A stretch of 64,000 nucleotides of DNA from JABDBL01 sp963845445. Lineage in GTDB: Bacteria; Cyanobacteriota; Vampirovibrionia; Obscuribacterales; Obscuribacteraceae. The notes under the pieces were generated by a model, which saw only the letters and a list, made by a program, of their open reading frames with translations, did no database searches and had not been told where the DNA came from. The DNA lies in the NCBI GenBank assembly GCA_963845445.1, contig CAWJSE010000002.1:2418001-2482000 (forward strand), read 5' to 3'. Below are positions 33,401 to 35,933 of the stretch, piece after piece (the first letter of the stretch is position 1; each line of letters starts with the position of its first letter). The position numbers and the translations under genes were made by a program.

Positions 33401-35933
33401 CAGTGCCTGACGTAGCGCCGGCAATAATGTTAACAATACCGTTGACTCCGGTACCAGCACCACCGGTTGTAATGGTTACGCCGCTAGGGGCAAGAATTTG
33501 TCCTGTTGAACCGCCACTACCCGCAAAAGCAATTAAAGTGACATTGCCACCGGCAGCATTACTACTGGTAGTAGAAGTATTAAAAGCACTAATAGCTGTA
33601 CCGCCGCTTAAGGTACCGGATAAATCAATATAGCCCCCAGTGGCAGCAGCAGTGACAGCACCAGTGCTATTATTATATGTTGCTCCGGCAATCATAGTCA
33701 CAGCACCACCGAGCGCAGCCCCACTGCCGGTAGTAATAGAAACAGCAGTGCCAGGGGTAATGATATTTGTTTCAGCAATAATGGCAGTAGGATTGCCAGC
33801 GGTAAAGTCTCCATTAGCAAGTGTGACACTGCCACTGTTATTAAAAAATACAGGGTCGCCAGATATATTCATATTGCCGGTAATTAAATTGGCTGTATTG
33901 GCACCAAAATGAGCAGAACCGGCGGTAATGTTTACTTCTCCAGATACCTGGCCCAAATTTCCGGTCACTGCACCATTACCGGCATTGATATTAAGCTGCT
34001 GCGATAACCAATTACCGTTGGTAACATTTAAATTGGCGTTGCCATTGTATGAGGCATCACGAATATTGATATTGCCTTGTAAAGCCTGAATTGTGCCAGT
34101 AACACCGCCACTAGCACCATTTATATTGATATTTTGAGAGACAGGGGCATTGAATAATACATTGCCGCTATTGGCAGAAATCAATCCGGAATCAGTAAAG
34201 GTGCCAGTACCGGAAGTAAGATTAACGCTAGAGCCAGTCATAGTAGCTTGAGGAGGGGCACGACTGGCAGAAGAAGAATAAATACTAGAAGCAAGGGAAG
34301 AAGGATTGGCACTTGCAGGTAAGCTAGGCACGACAGGAGTAATATTGGAGATAGAGCCGCCAGCAGCAAGGGATAATACACCAGATGAGTTTAAGCTACC
34401 GCTATTAGTTATATTGCCTCCACTAGCAATATTTAAATTACCAGTAGAGTTAAAGACGCCTTGATTAATAACGTTATTGATAACATTTAAATTTAAAGAG
34501 CTAGAAGAGAATAAACTATTTGTGCCAGATAAATTAGAAAGCAAATTGGTGGAAAGAACATCAGTAACAGAGCCGCTGCGTCCAACAGATAAAGATCCAA
34601 AATCTAAAACAGAGCCAGTATTAGCACTAGATTGCAAAACATCTAGAGTACCAGATATTCTGCTATTACCAGTAACATTGAGAGCATTACTGGCTGTATA
34701 ACCAACAGTAGCTACAGTAACACCTCTACCGACAACAAGAGAGGATAATGAGCTCGTTTGTCCTTGCTCCAATGTGAGCAAACCAGCTGACGCTGTACCA
34801 CGATTACTAATAACCAAGGTTTGCTGCCCAGAAGTTATTACTTGTTCAGCAGCAGCATATTGGGCTGCAGTAAGCATCTGACCTTGATGTATGATCATGC
34901 TTGTGCCACCAATAACAGTATCATTGGCGCCCAGATGCCCACCAACAACTATGGTAGTAGTGAAATCAGAAGCAATCACAGGCTTGCTTGAATTTAAATT
35001 GAGTCCGAAAGCATTAGAGATATTAGCGTCTCCAAGAAGACTACCGTTTGCTGTGTTGCCCAGGGTAACTGGTTGATTGCTTAATGTGCTATTGGATTGG
35101 TGAGATATTGAGCTGTAGTAACCTCCATCGTGATTGAGTTGCGAACTGACCACATTACTTGCCGGTGCTAAATAACCGATTCTCGAATCATGTCCGGTGC
35201 CAGCATGGAAAGATAAAAACTCCTGATTGCCTATACTGCTTGAAGAAACCGGATGATAAGCAAATGTAGGTTGTCTCAGATAGTCAGAATGTGGGAATGC
35301 TGAGGAAACAAGGCTTATGTAATTATGCAAATGACGAAAATGATGGACTGAATGCTGCGAGGCAGCCGTAGTAGACCGCGTATAGCCATAAGATGGAAAA
35401 TAAGTCTTATAAGTAGGATGAGAAAAACCAAAATGCGATTTACTAAAATCAATAGAAGACTGATGATGAAGTTTGCTTTGATTAAAAACAGATGATGGTG
35501 AGACTGAAGGTTGGTTGAGGTGTTGATTCGCTTGATGACTCGTTCTTAGTATAAAAGGTGAGTTTTGACTGTTGGTATTAGTGTGGCTGTTGGTATTAGT
35601 GTGGCTATTGGTATTGGTGTGGCTACTGGTATTGGTGTGGCTACTGGTATTGGTGTTGCTACTGGTATTGGTGTTGCTACTGGTATTGGTGTTGCTATTG
35701 GTATTAGTGTGGCTGTTGTTAGTATTGATAGCACCATTGTGCATATGATGGAAGTTATTCGAATTGTGCAGTCCTGAACCATTTGGAGATGGACCGCTCC
35801 AGTGACCGGAAACGCCGGTATTTAACGGACTGGGAACCGGCTGAAAACCGCCTGGGTGCGCAGAAGCTACAATAGACAGGGTTTGCCCCCCTGTCAGAAC
35901 CAGGCACAATAATAGTGACGCCACCCGTCTAAT
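1..35933 (-). CDS. Giant secreted beta-strand-repeat protein (giant 1), 3' end beyond window
   Basis: One minus-strand frame stays open from 35933 to the window edge, at least 11,977 codons. I checked the frame by translation at the N-terminus, near 30.0 kb, near 22.4 kb and at base 1. The product starts with a signal peptide (R2-R3, hydrophobic LLLCL core, ASA before H26) and an Asn/Ser/His-rich linker with a hexapeptide repeat. Next come a domain shared with giant 2 (about residues 290-430), a Gly-rich stretch (about 970-1215), about 20 copies of an 88-residue VYIQN repeat, two copies of a 5-6.6 kb super-module, and finally about 31 copies of a roughly 100-residue repeat. It is almost entirely Gly, Ser, Thr, Asn, Ala, Ile and Val, as in beta-solenoid exoproteins. 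No enzymatic domain is visible. A surface fibre or adhesin role is inference. The C-terminus, where an anchor or secretion signal might lie, is outside the window. Confidence 0.9.
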   Translation of the reverse strand, partial: MRRVASLLLCLVLTGGQTLSIVASAHPGGFQPVPSPLNTGVSGHWSGPSPNGSGLHNSNNFHHMHNGAINTNNSHTNTNSNTNTSSNTNTSSNTNTSSHTNTSSHTNTNSHTNTNSHTNTNSQNSPFILRTSHQANQHLNQPSVSPSSVFNQSKLHHQSSIDFSKSHFGFSHPTYKTYFPSYGYTRSTTAASQHSVHHFRHLHNYISLVSSAFPHSDYLRQPTFAYHPVSSSSIGNQEFLSFHAGTGHDSRIGYLAPASNVVSSQLNHDGGYYSSISHQSNSTLSNQPVTLGNTANGSLLGDANISNAFGLNLNSSKPVIASDFTTTIVVGGHLGANDTVIGGTSMIIHQGQMLTAAQYAAAEQVITSGQQTLVISNRGTASAGLLTLEQGQTSSLSSLVVGRGVTVATVGYTASNALNVTGNSRISGTLDVLQSSANTGSVLDFGSLSVGRSGSVTDVLSTNLLSNLSGTNSLFSSSSLNLNVINNVINQGVFNSTGNLNIASGGNITNSGSLNSSGVLSLAAGGSISNITPVVPSLPASANPSSLASSIYSSSASRAPPQATMTGSSVNLTSGTGTFTDSGLISANSGNVLFNAPVSQNININGASGGVTGTIQALQGNINIRDASYNGNANLNVTNGNWLSQQLNINAGNGAVTGNLGQVSGEVNITAGSAHFGANTANLITGNMNISGDPVFFNNSGSVTLANGDFTAGNPTAIIAETNIITPGTAVSITTGSGAALGGAVTMIAGATYNNSTGAVTAAATGGYIDLSGTLSGGTAISAFNTSTTSSNAAGGNVTLIAFAGSGGSTGQILAPSGVTITTGGAGTGVNGIVNIIAGATSGTAVNIGGVTTASTTAATSGTVLASGSIGIYAAAPTLNSLVINTSTGAISSGSVTAGSTQTSNITTGNLYSYGKDAGTNGVNGAAGGAITVVANGTITTGNINSSGGGAGIAASGGGWNGGSAGAVTLQAGSTVSTSYIRAYGGGGGASDNNSSTPGGAGGAGGALAISSTSGSVTISGDVNTSGGGGGADVVSGGAGGSAGAISIVTASAQSITLSGPALAAGGGGASGDNAGGVSSGGGSFGGGGGSVSPNGQSTSPGGGGGFYGGGGADYGSNSGAGGGGSTSGGLGGGDGNGTIGAGGAGTGPGTNLAGGLFGVGGTATGTPGGNVGQAGNSSGVGTGGAAGAGGNITFISGTININGTVSSYYGGQFPAQATNFSSSPYASTALSSSGSGVVTIIAGGNISTSGALTAGGTSGTLNLTANGASSSITNASGSTQVLTGNTIALTQGGGSALTLTQNGSATQITLAGMGSNSFTLEGMSTTTAPTSLAVSTGSNITVGSSGNATLGVGSTGTLSLTATGASTISAGTPTTITANYVTLSQGGGASTITATGTTAITLGGFGGNNFTVESTSTPAPPALLSVSTGTSISITGSISVGATGTLSLTANGGSSTITPTGNDTLTAANISLSEGSGTAILTANNTVKMGGSGNTLVLLGTASTLTSLNISTASNITTSSTFYLNSAQTSLTSTAGSIGTSGNPILLENGSSGTVTLAGNASAANQNVYYSLAAGFTGGVNLSGASSAGSSGTFSLNYSGSITSSNGTSYINAPTISLTSTAGSIGTSGNPILIENGTAGNVALTTSANTANQNIYIQNFSANTGSVTLASSSLTGGGGTFSVNYYGGIGIGAAINTGTTGTLSLISNGASSAITSTGAYTLTANTVTLAQAGGSNTIGLSQSVAGVEPWTITGFGSSNLTVQTSGSAGPASLTVATGTSISLTSAVSVGATGTLSLTANGGSSTLTSNGAYTITAGTIGLAEGSGTAVVVGNNQIQMGGSGNTLTLLGTGSTITSLSINTANNITTSSTYYLDSAQTNLTSTAGSIGTSGAPILLQNGAAGTVTLTANAAAASQNVYIQNASGATGGLSLASASSAGSSGTFSLNFGGNINSANNSGYISAPTISLTSTAGSVGTSANPVYISNGYSGNVSLTTSANTASQTVYVQNYSGNTGSVTLASSTIASGDTFSVNYSGGISIGASINSGAAGTISLTAGGSSGVIVTSGAYTLTAANVTLSQGGGANTVTLTQTGATGPITLGGFYSGSNQTLLVEESGSVSPAALNITTGTGIGINASISVGASGTLGLTATGSNAITPNATGYTLTAGTLTLSQSISNPVVFSGTTTPLVLLATGGNTIGYSTNNSLTLTTGGNISMSAGNYINVPTLNLTSTAGVIGTSGAPILIENGSSGNVTLTANAAAASQNVYFQNASGATGGIILSGASSAGSTGTFSLNFLGSLSSANVSSYISAPTISLTSSAGSIGTASMPLYIGNGSSGNVSLTTSAATASQNAYIQNYNGNTGNVTLASTTLTGGGGTFSVNYYGSITIGSAINTGTSGTLSLVSTSSTIGNGAAYTLTAGTMTLSEGSGGITMQGVNILRMGGSGTNNLTLSGLATSLTLSTASSITNASASNILNSPIINLTSTTGSIGASAAANNIYVENGTTSIVTLTANANAASQNVYIKNSNASGTAGIALSGASSAGSAGTFSLIASGGTITSANSGSYISAPTVILTATGTSGSIGTSAASPVYIENGTASGNNVTTSTLGSASSIYLQNYSAAAGTITIGTAPTIGTGGTFSVNFSGGILLNSAINASSTGTISLTAMGSGSTIAANSAAETLTCKNLTLAEAAGSAITVSGTTSAAITGFGTKTLTAESAATPAAVTSLTIQAGANITISANLDVANPTTTGTISLTSTNGSILVSGANRTVLAANVSLSQTSGANGIGISQASGVVTLTGFYSGTAESMLIEEAASTAPTSLIIKTPNIITVTTSLTMSNPTTTGALSVTATGSNTILASGGNITVTAANVTLSQGGGANAIGLTQTSGSGPITLGGFYSGTSENFIVEESGTIAPAQLTISTGTGITIGSTAISVGATATNILSLTATGSNTITNTSGSTAVLTAPIMTLSQGGGASAITISQGSLGGATTASGYGSNGFTLEGTSTTTAPTTLNIVTGDGISITSSVSVGSSGILNLTTTGSNAITPNAAGYTLTAGTLTLSQGISNPVVFSGTSTPLVLLATGGNTIGYATTTALTLSAGGSISMSSGNYINVPTLTLTSTAGSIGASGAAILIENGSSGNVTLTVNANANSQNVYFQNASGATGGVVLSGASSAGGSGTFSLSFAGNISTGITASSTAATTIGSINAPTISLTSTSGSIGVGVLPVFIENGASSTITLTANASAANQNVYLQNVSGTTGGVSLSGASQAGNIFSLNFAGSISSASGAAYINAPTVNLTSTAGSIGASGANNAIYIENGSTGNVALAAIASAASQNVYIQNVSGNTGNLILGSTTAAGSAGTFSVNYYGSITLQNSINVGASGTVNLTSSNGSIINNETSNGAYTLTAGTLTLSQGVNNAVTLSGTTTPAIQMMAGAYALNYSTGTALTISTGGNISMSSGNYINVPTISLTSTSGSIGTSVNPIYMENSSAGNNTLTAVASAAGQSVYIANVSGTTGGANIVGTSTAGNGGTFSIYEYGSVSLQNSINVGSSGTISLISTNSAITHNATNNGQYILTAGTLTLSQAADNTVTFSGTLNPAKQLSVGGYTLGYSTASSLTISTGGSMLMASNSYINVPTINLTSTAGFIGTSANPILIENGSSSNATLTANANFANQNVYIQNASGSTGGVNMSGVSSAGSSGTFSLNFGGSINSVNMNSYINAPIITLTSTAGGIGSLGAPLYVGNGSAGTATLTANANAASQNVYLQNYGGASGALALSGASSAGSSGIFSINYYGSITSTNSSAYINAPTITLTSTNGSIGTSSGSPLYIENGSSGNVALTTAAAGNVWIQNYSGNTTGNVTLTSTAVGSGGTYSVNYAGGIVIASAINTGPAGTISLTAGGGSSTIGNSSPYTLTADTMTLSEGSGAVTIVGNNIVEMAGSSTNNLTLSGLATSLTISTGSNITTSSTYYLNCPTISLTSTAGSIGTSGNPILIENGSAGTVTLTANATAASQNVYIQNASGSTGGVSMSGASSAGSSGTFSLNFSGNITSTNSSAYISAPTILLTSTAGSIGSSGTPLYTENGSAGTVALTANAAAASQNVYIQNYSGGTGALTLSGVSQAGSSGTFSLNFAGSLTEANGSSYINAPTISLTSTAGSIGTSGSALYIENGSSGTVTLTANAAAASQNVYIQNYSGSTGALTLSGVSQAGSSGTFSLNFAGSLTEANGSSYINAPTISLTSTAGSIGTSGTAFYMENGSAGTVTLTTNANAASQNVYLQNVSGTTGGLTLTGSSSAGSSGTFSLNFSGNITSTNSSAYISAPTILLTSTAGSIGSSGIPLYVENGSSGTVTLTANASAASQNVYIQNVSGATDGLTIGGVSAAGSAGTFSINVAGNITSASSSAYINAPTIQLTSSGASGNVGTSSNPVYVENGASSTVALTANASGSNGGINIVDSAATLTISSASLGPGGGGFMSFDAGVGPINVSGALTTNGAPLALVSGKDIVFQTGSSASTTGGAITMVAGATSTISSGAISITGGTANGGQINLFNATTFSSATSSGSTNGGDISLTAFYGTGSSAGFITGPNSPTTNLGGFGSGTNGNFVAIGPAGVQYGNLSTAGGTGGGGNVTFATATPSVGSGLTITSGAISAGTVQGISTPATTATITLKGSLTTAGGNAALISSGDISLIQGQNITTAGGAITLVSGASFSTPASGTLNVSGGNSTGGQMYLVTNGTFTLSSSTVSGNTNGGNITLIGFAGTEHYSGTFPDNGGSFTVSSSGNGTGSNGNILALAGGSFYGGPGAATIVLLNGITASGGTGGGGNITIATAAPSVTSGGVTISSGAISSGSFFGNGPPSAAASITVSGISTTGGNVAIASSEDIFVYFPYNITTLGGAITLIAGANFATPTSGTLNISGGSATGGQITLGANGTLTLDSNTSSGNTNGGNVNVFAYGGTGTSAGYILPTGGVQISGATGGSGSGANGNFVVIAGAAAAGATITLGANDINTTGGTGGSGNVTIATATPSVGGGLTITNGAISSGSVTAGATQTSSLSLSTIEAPGSSVTITAGENSISGAITDTGLGSNVGGLVTISTNSATAFNIGSGTTNGTTGTITANGGPTAGGGGGTISITNSGGGITLPTLTRVSTAAGAGGGAGGSLTLNASGTLSIAKGTINDSASGFGNYNGGSISLTGSTVSVTGSGTSTLQANATGTGNGGTISVAATGATGSIILGAANGDFVSVQAEGGSASSASGNGGSVTLSAGLNLTVPNTVNIINVGPQGTNGNGGTINLTAGSAAAGSLQVSQGLSANGIGTGNGGTISITYKDATGSNPLVVGAGSGSNNFINGNITANDGSSGTTGGTINIANSGAAVLSVTLTGNIFANGSTLGSINFNPASGQAVSVAGAGALTGVVNATGTSVYINPQASSTTLTTGTIGSTSGSVMLGVNGATSTINLTGALTASGGAMAILSSEDVTSSSGSSINTNGGAVTIISGANFTPTQSTSTFAVNSSGTSSGGKIDLTNLSSFSSATSSGNTNGGNINLAAFSGIGTNAGLITAASTTLSINSGGFGTGTNGSVAIYAGAASGTSINMANVSVNTSGGTGGNSGSINLATATPSLSSVSIASGVLSGTISAGSTQASSSLSIANLYTYGVDAGSNQQAGSAGGTINLTAGNILTTGNINTSGGGAGPLAANSSANTTGWAGGSAGAVTLNAGSTINTNYIRAYGGGGSGVYETGAHTATGGAGGTGGNVNVSSTGGAINIGGDINTSGGGGGGAVQINASAQTTTGGAGGAGGTISVSSNNQAITITGPILAAGGGGGGASSGNNANQGAAGGGSFGGGGGSADTGGNASGGGGYWGGGGSNGTSGASGGGGALSGGQAFGSSSYTGVLGRGGASSTGANGGYFGSGGIDGGSNGAAGGAVNVAGSTSGGSTVGGGAGSGGAITLNAGSSGGTLIVGGTVSSYYNTSNFSSSSYATHSINNVGAGAAAITITAGSSGGGGAVGSTIYDIVNDLSSTTANFAANITGGSGGTPFVVEQGTVTNGTAGAISSSGAITINSTLAGTNTTLTSGSYSPGSSLAITAGGSPVNITNGELITPAEWIAAIEVSGGSQTITLNSSGAATGGTFSIATGNLPTTSGSNLGFTSLVVPSGVTGNYTSSSANGLYLPASAGSNTIAGTFNIASGAGTTINLNSLTNTGAITNNAATALVLNASSGNLTISGTGTITSNAGISLQTTNGNISVTQNNLTTASSGYVQMAAGGTTNTITLASSITTAGAPLAIVSPSDVIFNSGSVSTIGGAITIVAGATSTISSGNITVTGGTSTGGQINLSNVTSFSSATSSGNTNGGNMTLAAFGGSGANAGQITISDTSSQAITTGGSGTGTNGSLLAIAGATGLGTSTSLQLNVNLNTTGGSGGGGNVTMATATPGVGSGLTITNGSISSGSLQAVGTPTGSGTLYLGNGWIITSGVNSGGNVALISSEDVYMGYSGNAMSTSGGSVTIIAGAAFGIPASDTILMTGGSLTGGQISAGDLPSISTATSSGNTNGGNLNLIAFSGTGAGAGNISMPAITTGGYGTGNNGNVTIIAGATSGTSFSHGGGGITTTGGSGTGGNIALSTATPNVSSLTISNGAITGGSISAGTVQSASVGNFSNTTAAGNITLTSGNTIDFENSVSSSGGSLTIVSGSNVFFDSNGENITTSGGNINLIAGAAFSGGASTSGTAVVTITGGSATGGYANPGYASGTFSSATSSGNTNGGNINLIAFAGSGSSAGTINVGSLTSGGYGTGTNGNLLVIAGATGLGTSNSITAGALNTSGGSGGGGNITMATATPGVTSGGVTITNGSITSGSLQGMGTPTGSSSISVIGNITTSGGNVTVLSSEDITLGTSYFNNSITTAGGAITLISGASFGTPGSGSSFNVTGGSATGGAIGLTGGLGNEANYTFSSSSSTNGGNVIMTAFAGTASTSGAIFADVYPGASGGLVSINTGGGGTGTNGNLTVMAGGTGYTTGTTGYLITLMENAPGVVINTTGGSGGGGNVVIASATPGITSGGLAINSSGAITSGSVQSTGTPSGSGTIAIDAIETQGGNVAVISSGDILTWATDFIATSGSGSAGGAITLAAGAAFGTPTSGTLNITGASATGGQISLANSGSYALSSNASSGNGGNITLVAFAGSEPGSGSLVNNATTAVSSGGSGSGTNGNINIIAGGTSGTSINLNNISSAGGTGGNGNITVATATPSVGSGVTINSSGAITSGSFSAGSTVASSISLGTVSGPGSSINMTAGDNYISGAITDTGLGSNVGGSVTISTNSATAFNIGSGSTNGTTGAIIANGGPTAGGGGGTISIINSGGGITLPTLSNVSAAAGAGGGAGGNLTLNASGTLSVANGTINTSAAGAGNYNAGTISLTGSTVSITGSGTLSLTANAAGTGNGGSVSIAATGASGSIVLGSANGNIASIQAEGGSSGSASGNGGIVILAAGDNLIIPSTANIINVSPQGTNGKGGTINLTAGSAAAGSLQVSQGFSANGAGTGNGGTISITYNDATGGNPLVVSAATGSNNYINGNITANDGSSGTTGGTINIANSGAAVLKVILTGNISANGSSLGSINFNPASGQAVSVAGAGRLTGIVNATGTCIYINPQASSTTLTTGTIGSTSGSGFVMLGVNGATSTINLTGALTASGGPVAILSSEDVTSSSGSSINTNGGAVTIISGANLTPTQSTSTFAVNSSGTSSGGKIDLTNLSLFSSATSSGNTNGGNINLSAFSGSGTNAGLITAGSTTLSINSGGLGTGTNGSVAIYAGATLGTSINIANVSINTSGGTGANSGSITMATATPSLSSVSIASGALSGTISAGSTQASSSLSIANLYTYGVDAGSNQQAGSSGGTINLTAGNILTAGNINTSGGGAGPLAANSSANTTGWASGTAGAVTLSAGSTLSTNYIRAYGGGGSGVYETGAFTATGGAGGAGNNVNISSTSGAINIGGDINTSGGGGGGAVQINASAQTTTGGAGGAAGTISVTSNNQAITITGPILAAGGGGGGASSGNNANQGAAGGGSFGGGGGSADTGGNASGGGGYWGGGGSNGTGGASGGGGALAGGQAFGSSSYTGVLGRGGASSSGANGGYFGSGGIDAGSNGAAGGAINVAGSTSGGSAIGGGAGNGGAITLNAGTSGGTIIIGGTVSSYYNTSNFSSSSYANHSINNVGSGAAAINITAGSSGGSSVVGSTIYDIINDLSSTTANFAANITGGGGGSAFVISQTPSVTNGTAGYISSSGAITINSTLAGTNTTLTSGSYGGGGSGITITVGGSPVTITNGELITPAEWIATIEASGGGQTITLGSSGNATGGTFNIATGNLPTVTGSELGFTSLVIPSGVAGTYTSSSSNGLYLTASAGSNTIGGTFNLSSGAGTTINLNSLTNTGTIANQSGTNQLTFTAASGNLSISGAGTIQSDPGITFTASGGNVSVTQNNLVQYSTSNPTQITATSIGSTSTVSLTSSSGGLSLGNITAGTSSGGSITANANSNITQAASTALNAYAINLTSTGGSVGTSGSPMLVENGSSGTVTLTANANAASQNVYIQNVGGTTGAVTLSGSSSAGSSGTFSISDYGNITSANSSSYINAPTISLTSSNGNIGASSGSPLYVENGSSGNVALTTSTASGNTWIQNYSGNTGGVTLSSSTVASGDTFSVNYGGAITIANSINTGTSGTLNLTSVNSTIGNGSPYTLTAGTMTLSQGSGTVTITGNNILEMGGSSANLTLSGLGTSLTLSTASSITAGSSSDYLTSTTINLASASGNIGSFGSPVYTVASNLAVNSAGNAYISNAGSVTLTGSTITVGSGDILSLTTSSGSIAVNGNVGSGSSIGTIALNAAGAITETTGTLTATNVNLTSGTGSIGASGAGNAINTGASNLSINSGANAYVSNAGSVTLTSGSAASGDTFSLVTTSSGNIALAGNVAAGSGTIGTITLNAAGAISETTGVLTATNVNLTSNAGDIGASGAVNTATSNLSVNSNGNAYISNNGSVNLTASTIAVGSGDVLSLATSSGNIAIDGNVGGSSSIGTIALNAAGAITETTGTLTATTVDLTSNGGGIGASGNAINTAATNLSINSNANAYISNSGSVTLTGSTITVGFGDILSLATSSGNIALNGNVGSGGSIGTIILNAAGAITETSGTLTASTVNLTSGTGSIGATGVGNAITTAASNLSINSGANAYVSNAGSVNLTSGSAASGDTFSLVTTSSGNIVIDGNIAAGSGTIGTITLNAAGAITETTGTVTAGTINLTSNVGDIGASGAAINTAASTLTASSNANAYISNNGAVTLSGGGGSTISVASGDTLSLATTTGGITIGGNVSAGAITSGNIILNSAGAISESAGTLTANNVNLTSNASSDIGANGNAILTAASTLTVASAGNAYLSNAGSITLGGGGGSTVTAGTGDTLSLATTGSGHNIAIGGNVTATSGTINLNAAGGISETSGTLTATTVDLTSGTGSVGASGAGTILTSAGNLAINAGTNAYVSNSGSVNLTSGAAGSGDTFSLVTTSGGNIAIAGSVTAAGASTINLNAGGAITETSGTLTGSTVNLTSNSGSIGASGAAINTAASTLSVNSNANAYISNNGAVTLGGGGSSITVGSGDTLSLATTSGGITIGGNVSAGSITSGNIILNSAGAISESAGTLTANNVNLTSNASSDIGANGNAILTAASTLTVASAGNAYLSNAGSITLGGGGGSTVTAGTGDTLSLATTGSGHNIAIGGNVSAGSITSGNIILNSAGAISESAGTLTANNVNLTSNASSDIGANGSSILTAASTLTVASAGNAYLSNAGSVTLGGGGGSTVTVGTGDTLSLATTGSGHNIAIGGNVTATSGTINLNAAGGISETTGTLTATTVDLTSGTGSVGSSGAGNAINTAASNLAVNSGANAYVSNAGSVSLTSGAAGSGDTLSLITTSGGNIAVAGSVTAAGASTINLNAGGAITETSGTLTAGTVDLTSNSGSIGASGDAINTAASTLTVSSNANAYISNNGAVTLGGGGSSISVASGDTLSLATTTGGITIGGNVSAGSITSGNIILNSAGAISESAGTLTANNVNLTSNASSDIGANGNAILTAASTLTVASAGNAYLSNAGSITLGGGGGSTVTAGTGDTLSLATTGSGHNIAIGGNVTATSGTINLNAAGGISETTGTLTATTVDLTSGTGSVGSSGAGNAILTSASNLAINAGTNAYVSNTGSVNLTSGSAGSGDTFSLVTTSSGNIAVAGSVTATGASTINLNAAGAITEISGTLTGSTVNLTSNSGSIGASGAAINTAASTLSVNSNANAYISNNGAVTLGGGGSSITVGSGDTLSLATTSGGITIGGNVSAGSITSGNIILNSAGTISESAGTLTANNVNLTSNAGSDIGANGNAILTAASTLTVASAGNAYLSNAGSITLGGGGGSIVTVATGDTLSLATTGSGHNIAIGGNVTATSGTINLNAAGGISKTSGTLTATTVDLTSGTGSVGSSGAGNAILTSASNLAINAGTNAYVSNTGSVNLTSGSAGSGDTFSLVTTSGGNIAVAGSVTVAGASTINLNAGGAITETSGTLTAGTVDLTSNSGSIGASGNAINTAASTLTVSSNANAYISNNGNVTLTASTITVGSGDVLSLATTSGNIAVDGNVGGSSSIGTINLNAAGAITETTGTLTATNVDLTSNSGGIGASGNAVNTAATNLSVNSNASAYISNAGSVTLTGSTITVGSGDVLSLATSSGNIALNGNVGSGGSIGTITLNAAGAITETTGTLTASTVNLTSGTGSIGATGAGNAITTAASNLSINSGANAYVSNAGSVNLTSGSAASGDTFSLVTTSSGNIAVDGNVAAGSGTIGTITLNAAGAISETTGALTATNVNLTSNAGDIGASGAAVNTATSNLSVNSNGNAYISNNGSVNLTASTIAVGSGDVLSLATTSGNIAVDGNVGGSSSIGTIALNAAGAITETTGTLTATNVGLTSNSGSIGASGNAIDTAASNLSVTSSGNAYISNAGSVTLTGSTITVGSGDVLSLATSSGNIALNGNVGSGSSIGSIILNAAGGISESSGTLTASTVSLTSGSGSIGASGAGNAIITAASNLSVNSGANAYVSNAGSVSLTSGSAANGDTFSLVTTSSGNIAVAGNVSAGSGTIGTITLNAAGAISETTGTLTATNINLTSNAGDIGASGAAVNTATSNLSVNSNGNAYISNNGSVNLTASTIAVGSGDILSLATSSGNIAIDGNVGGSSSIGTIALNAAGAITETSGTLTATTVDLTSNSGGIGASGNAIDTAASNLSVNSAGNAYISNAGSVTLTGSTITVGSGDILSLATSSGNIALNGNVGSGSSIGSIILNAAGGISETSGTLTASTVNLTSGTGSIGASGNAINTAASNLSINSGANAYVSNADSVNLTSGAAANGDTFSLVTTSSGNIAVAGNVAAGSGTIGTISLNAAGAITETTGTLTANTVNLASNSGSIGASGAAISTVASTLSVTSAGNAYISNNGAVTLTGSTITVGSGDVLSLATTSGNIAVDSNVGGSSSIGTIALNAAGAITETTGTLTATNVDLTSNSGGIGASGNAIDTAATNLTVNSNTNAYISNAGSVTLTGSTITVGSGDILSLATSSGNIALNGNVGSGSSIGTIILNAAGAITETSGTLTASTVNLTSGTGSIGASGAGNAITTAASNLSINSGANAYVSNAGSVNLTSGSAASGDTFSLVTTSSGNIAVDGNVAAGSGTIGTITLNAAGAISETTGTLTASTVNLTSNVGDIGASGAAINTAASTLSVNSNGNAYVSNNGSVTLTGSTISVGTGDVLSLATTSGNIAVDGNVGGSSSIGTIALNAAGAITETTGTLTATNVDLTSNSGSIGASGAAINTAASTLSVNSNGNAYISNNGSVTLTGSTISVGTGDVLSLATSSGNIAVDGNVGGSSSIGTI
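10440..17080 (-). repeat. Super-module copy 2 within giant 1
   Basis: It has the same order of segments as 17110-22440 but five of the ~620-bp subunits instead of three (ATATPGV-type motifs near 16600, 16015, 15390, 14740 and 14160). Two extra subunits account for the ~1.3 kb length difference. Long identical tracts, for example around 12640-12800 against 19320-19470, point to a recent duplication or ongoing gene conversion. Confidence 0.8.
17110..22440 (-). repeat. Super-module copy 1 (translated first) within giant 1
   Basis: It begins with APLALVSGKDIVFQTG and contains three tandem subunits of about 600 bp (ATATPSV-type motifs near 22005, 21415 and 20825). It continues through TNGTTG/GGPTAGGGGGTISI, a Gly-rich segment and the ITPAEW element, and ends at a VTQNNL segment. 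It aligns with 10440-17080 at an offset of about 6.68 kb over the second half of the module. Confidence 0.8.
22450..32280 (-). repeat. VYIQN repeat array within giant 1
   Basis: About 20 imperfect copies of an 88-residue unit run through this stretch. The period is close to 265 bp where copies are strictly tandem (about 22815, 23080, 23345, 23610, 23870). Typical segments are ASQNVYIQN, SSAGSSGTFS, YINAPTITLTS, GSIGTSG and LYVENGSSGTVTL. Variant units with LTLSQGSG and FYSGTS segments interrupt the array. Two related units occur in giant 2 at 61380-61930. Confidence 0.8.
32290..33030 (-). other. Gly-rich module (YIRAYGGGG type) within giant 1, first of three
   Basis: Translation gives a YIRAYGGGG motif at about 33005, followed by runs such as GGGSFGGGGGS and GGGGGFYGGGGAD. 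Two further copies lie at about 18720-18010 and 12030-11330, nearly identical to each other and clearly related to this one. Long Gly runs break up the regular beta-strand repeats and probably form flexible or glycine-helix segments. That structural reading is inference. Confidence 0.75.
34655..35070 (-). other. Conserved N-terminal domain shared by both giants
   Basis: It contains GDANISNAFGLNLNSS, VVGGHLGANDTVIGG, IHQGQMLTAAQYAAAEQVI, SGQQTL, GLLTLEQ and SSLSSLVV. It is nearly identical to 55090-55520 in giant 2 and is much better conserved than the repeats. The second half (LTAAQY to GTLDVL, about 90 residues) recurs inside giant 1 as the ITPAEW elements at about 17592-17330 and 10908-10640. 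I do not recognise a named family. Confidence 0.75.
35571..35714 (-). repeat. 18-bp tandem repeat, eight copies, coding for Asn/Thr/Ser hexapeptides
   Basis: Plus-strand units vary around ATTGGTATTGGTGTGGCT. On the coding strand each unit encodes six residues such as SNTNTS or SHTNTN. The array sits just after the signal peptide of giant 1, in a flexible Asn/Ser/His-rich linker. The matching linker of giant 2 is Asn/Ser-rich but lacks this exact array. Confidence 0.9.

Noticed and set aside
148..35076. Dozens of plus-strand open frames of 60-230 codons rich in Pro, Val, Leu and Glu
   Set aside because: They are antisense shadows of giant 1, in one fixed frame relative to it, and recur with its repeat period. 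The biased codons of the repeats rarely produce stops on the other strand.
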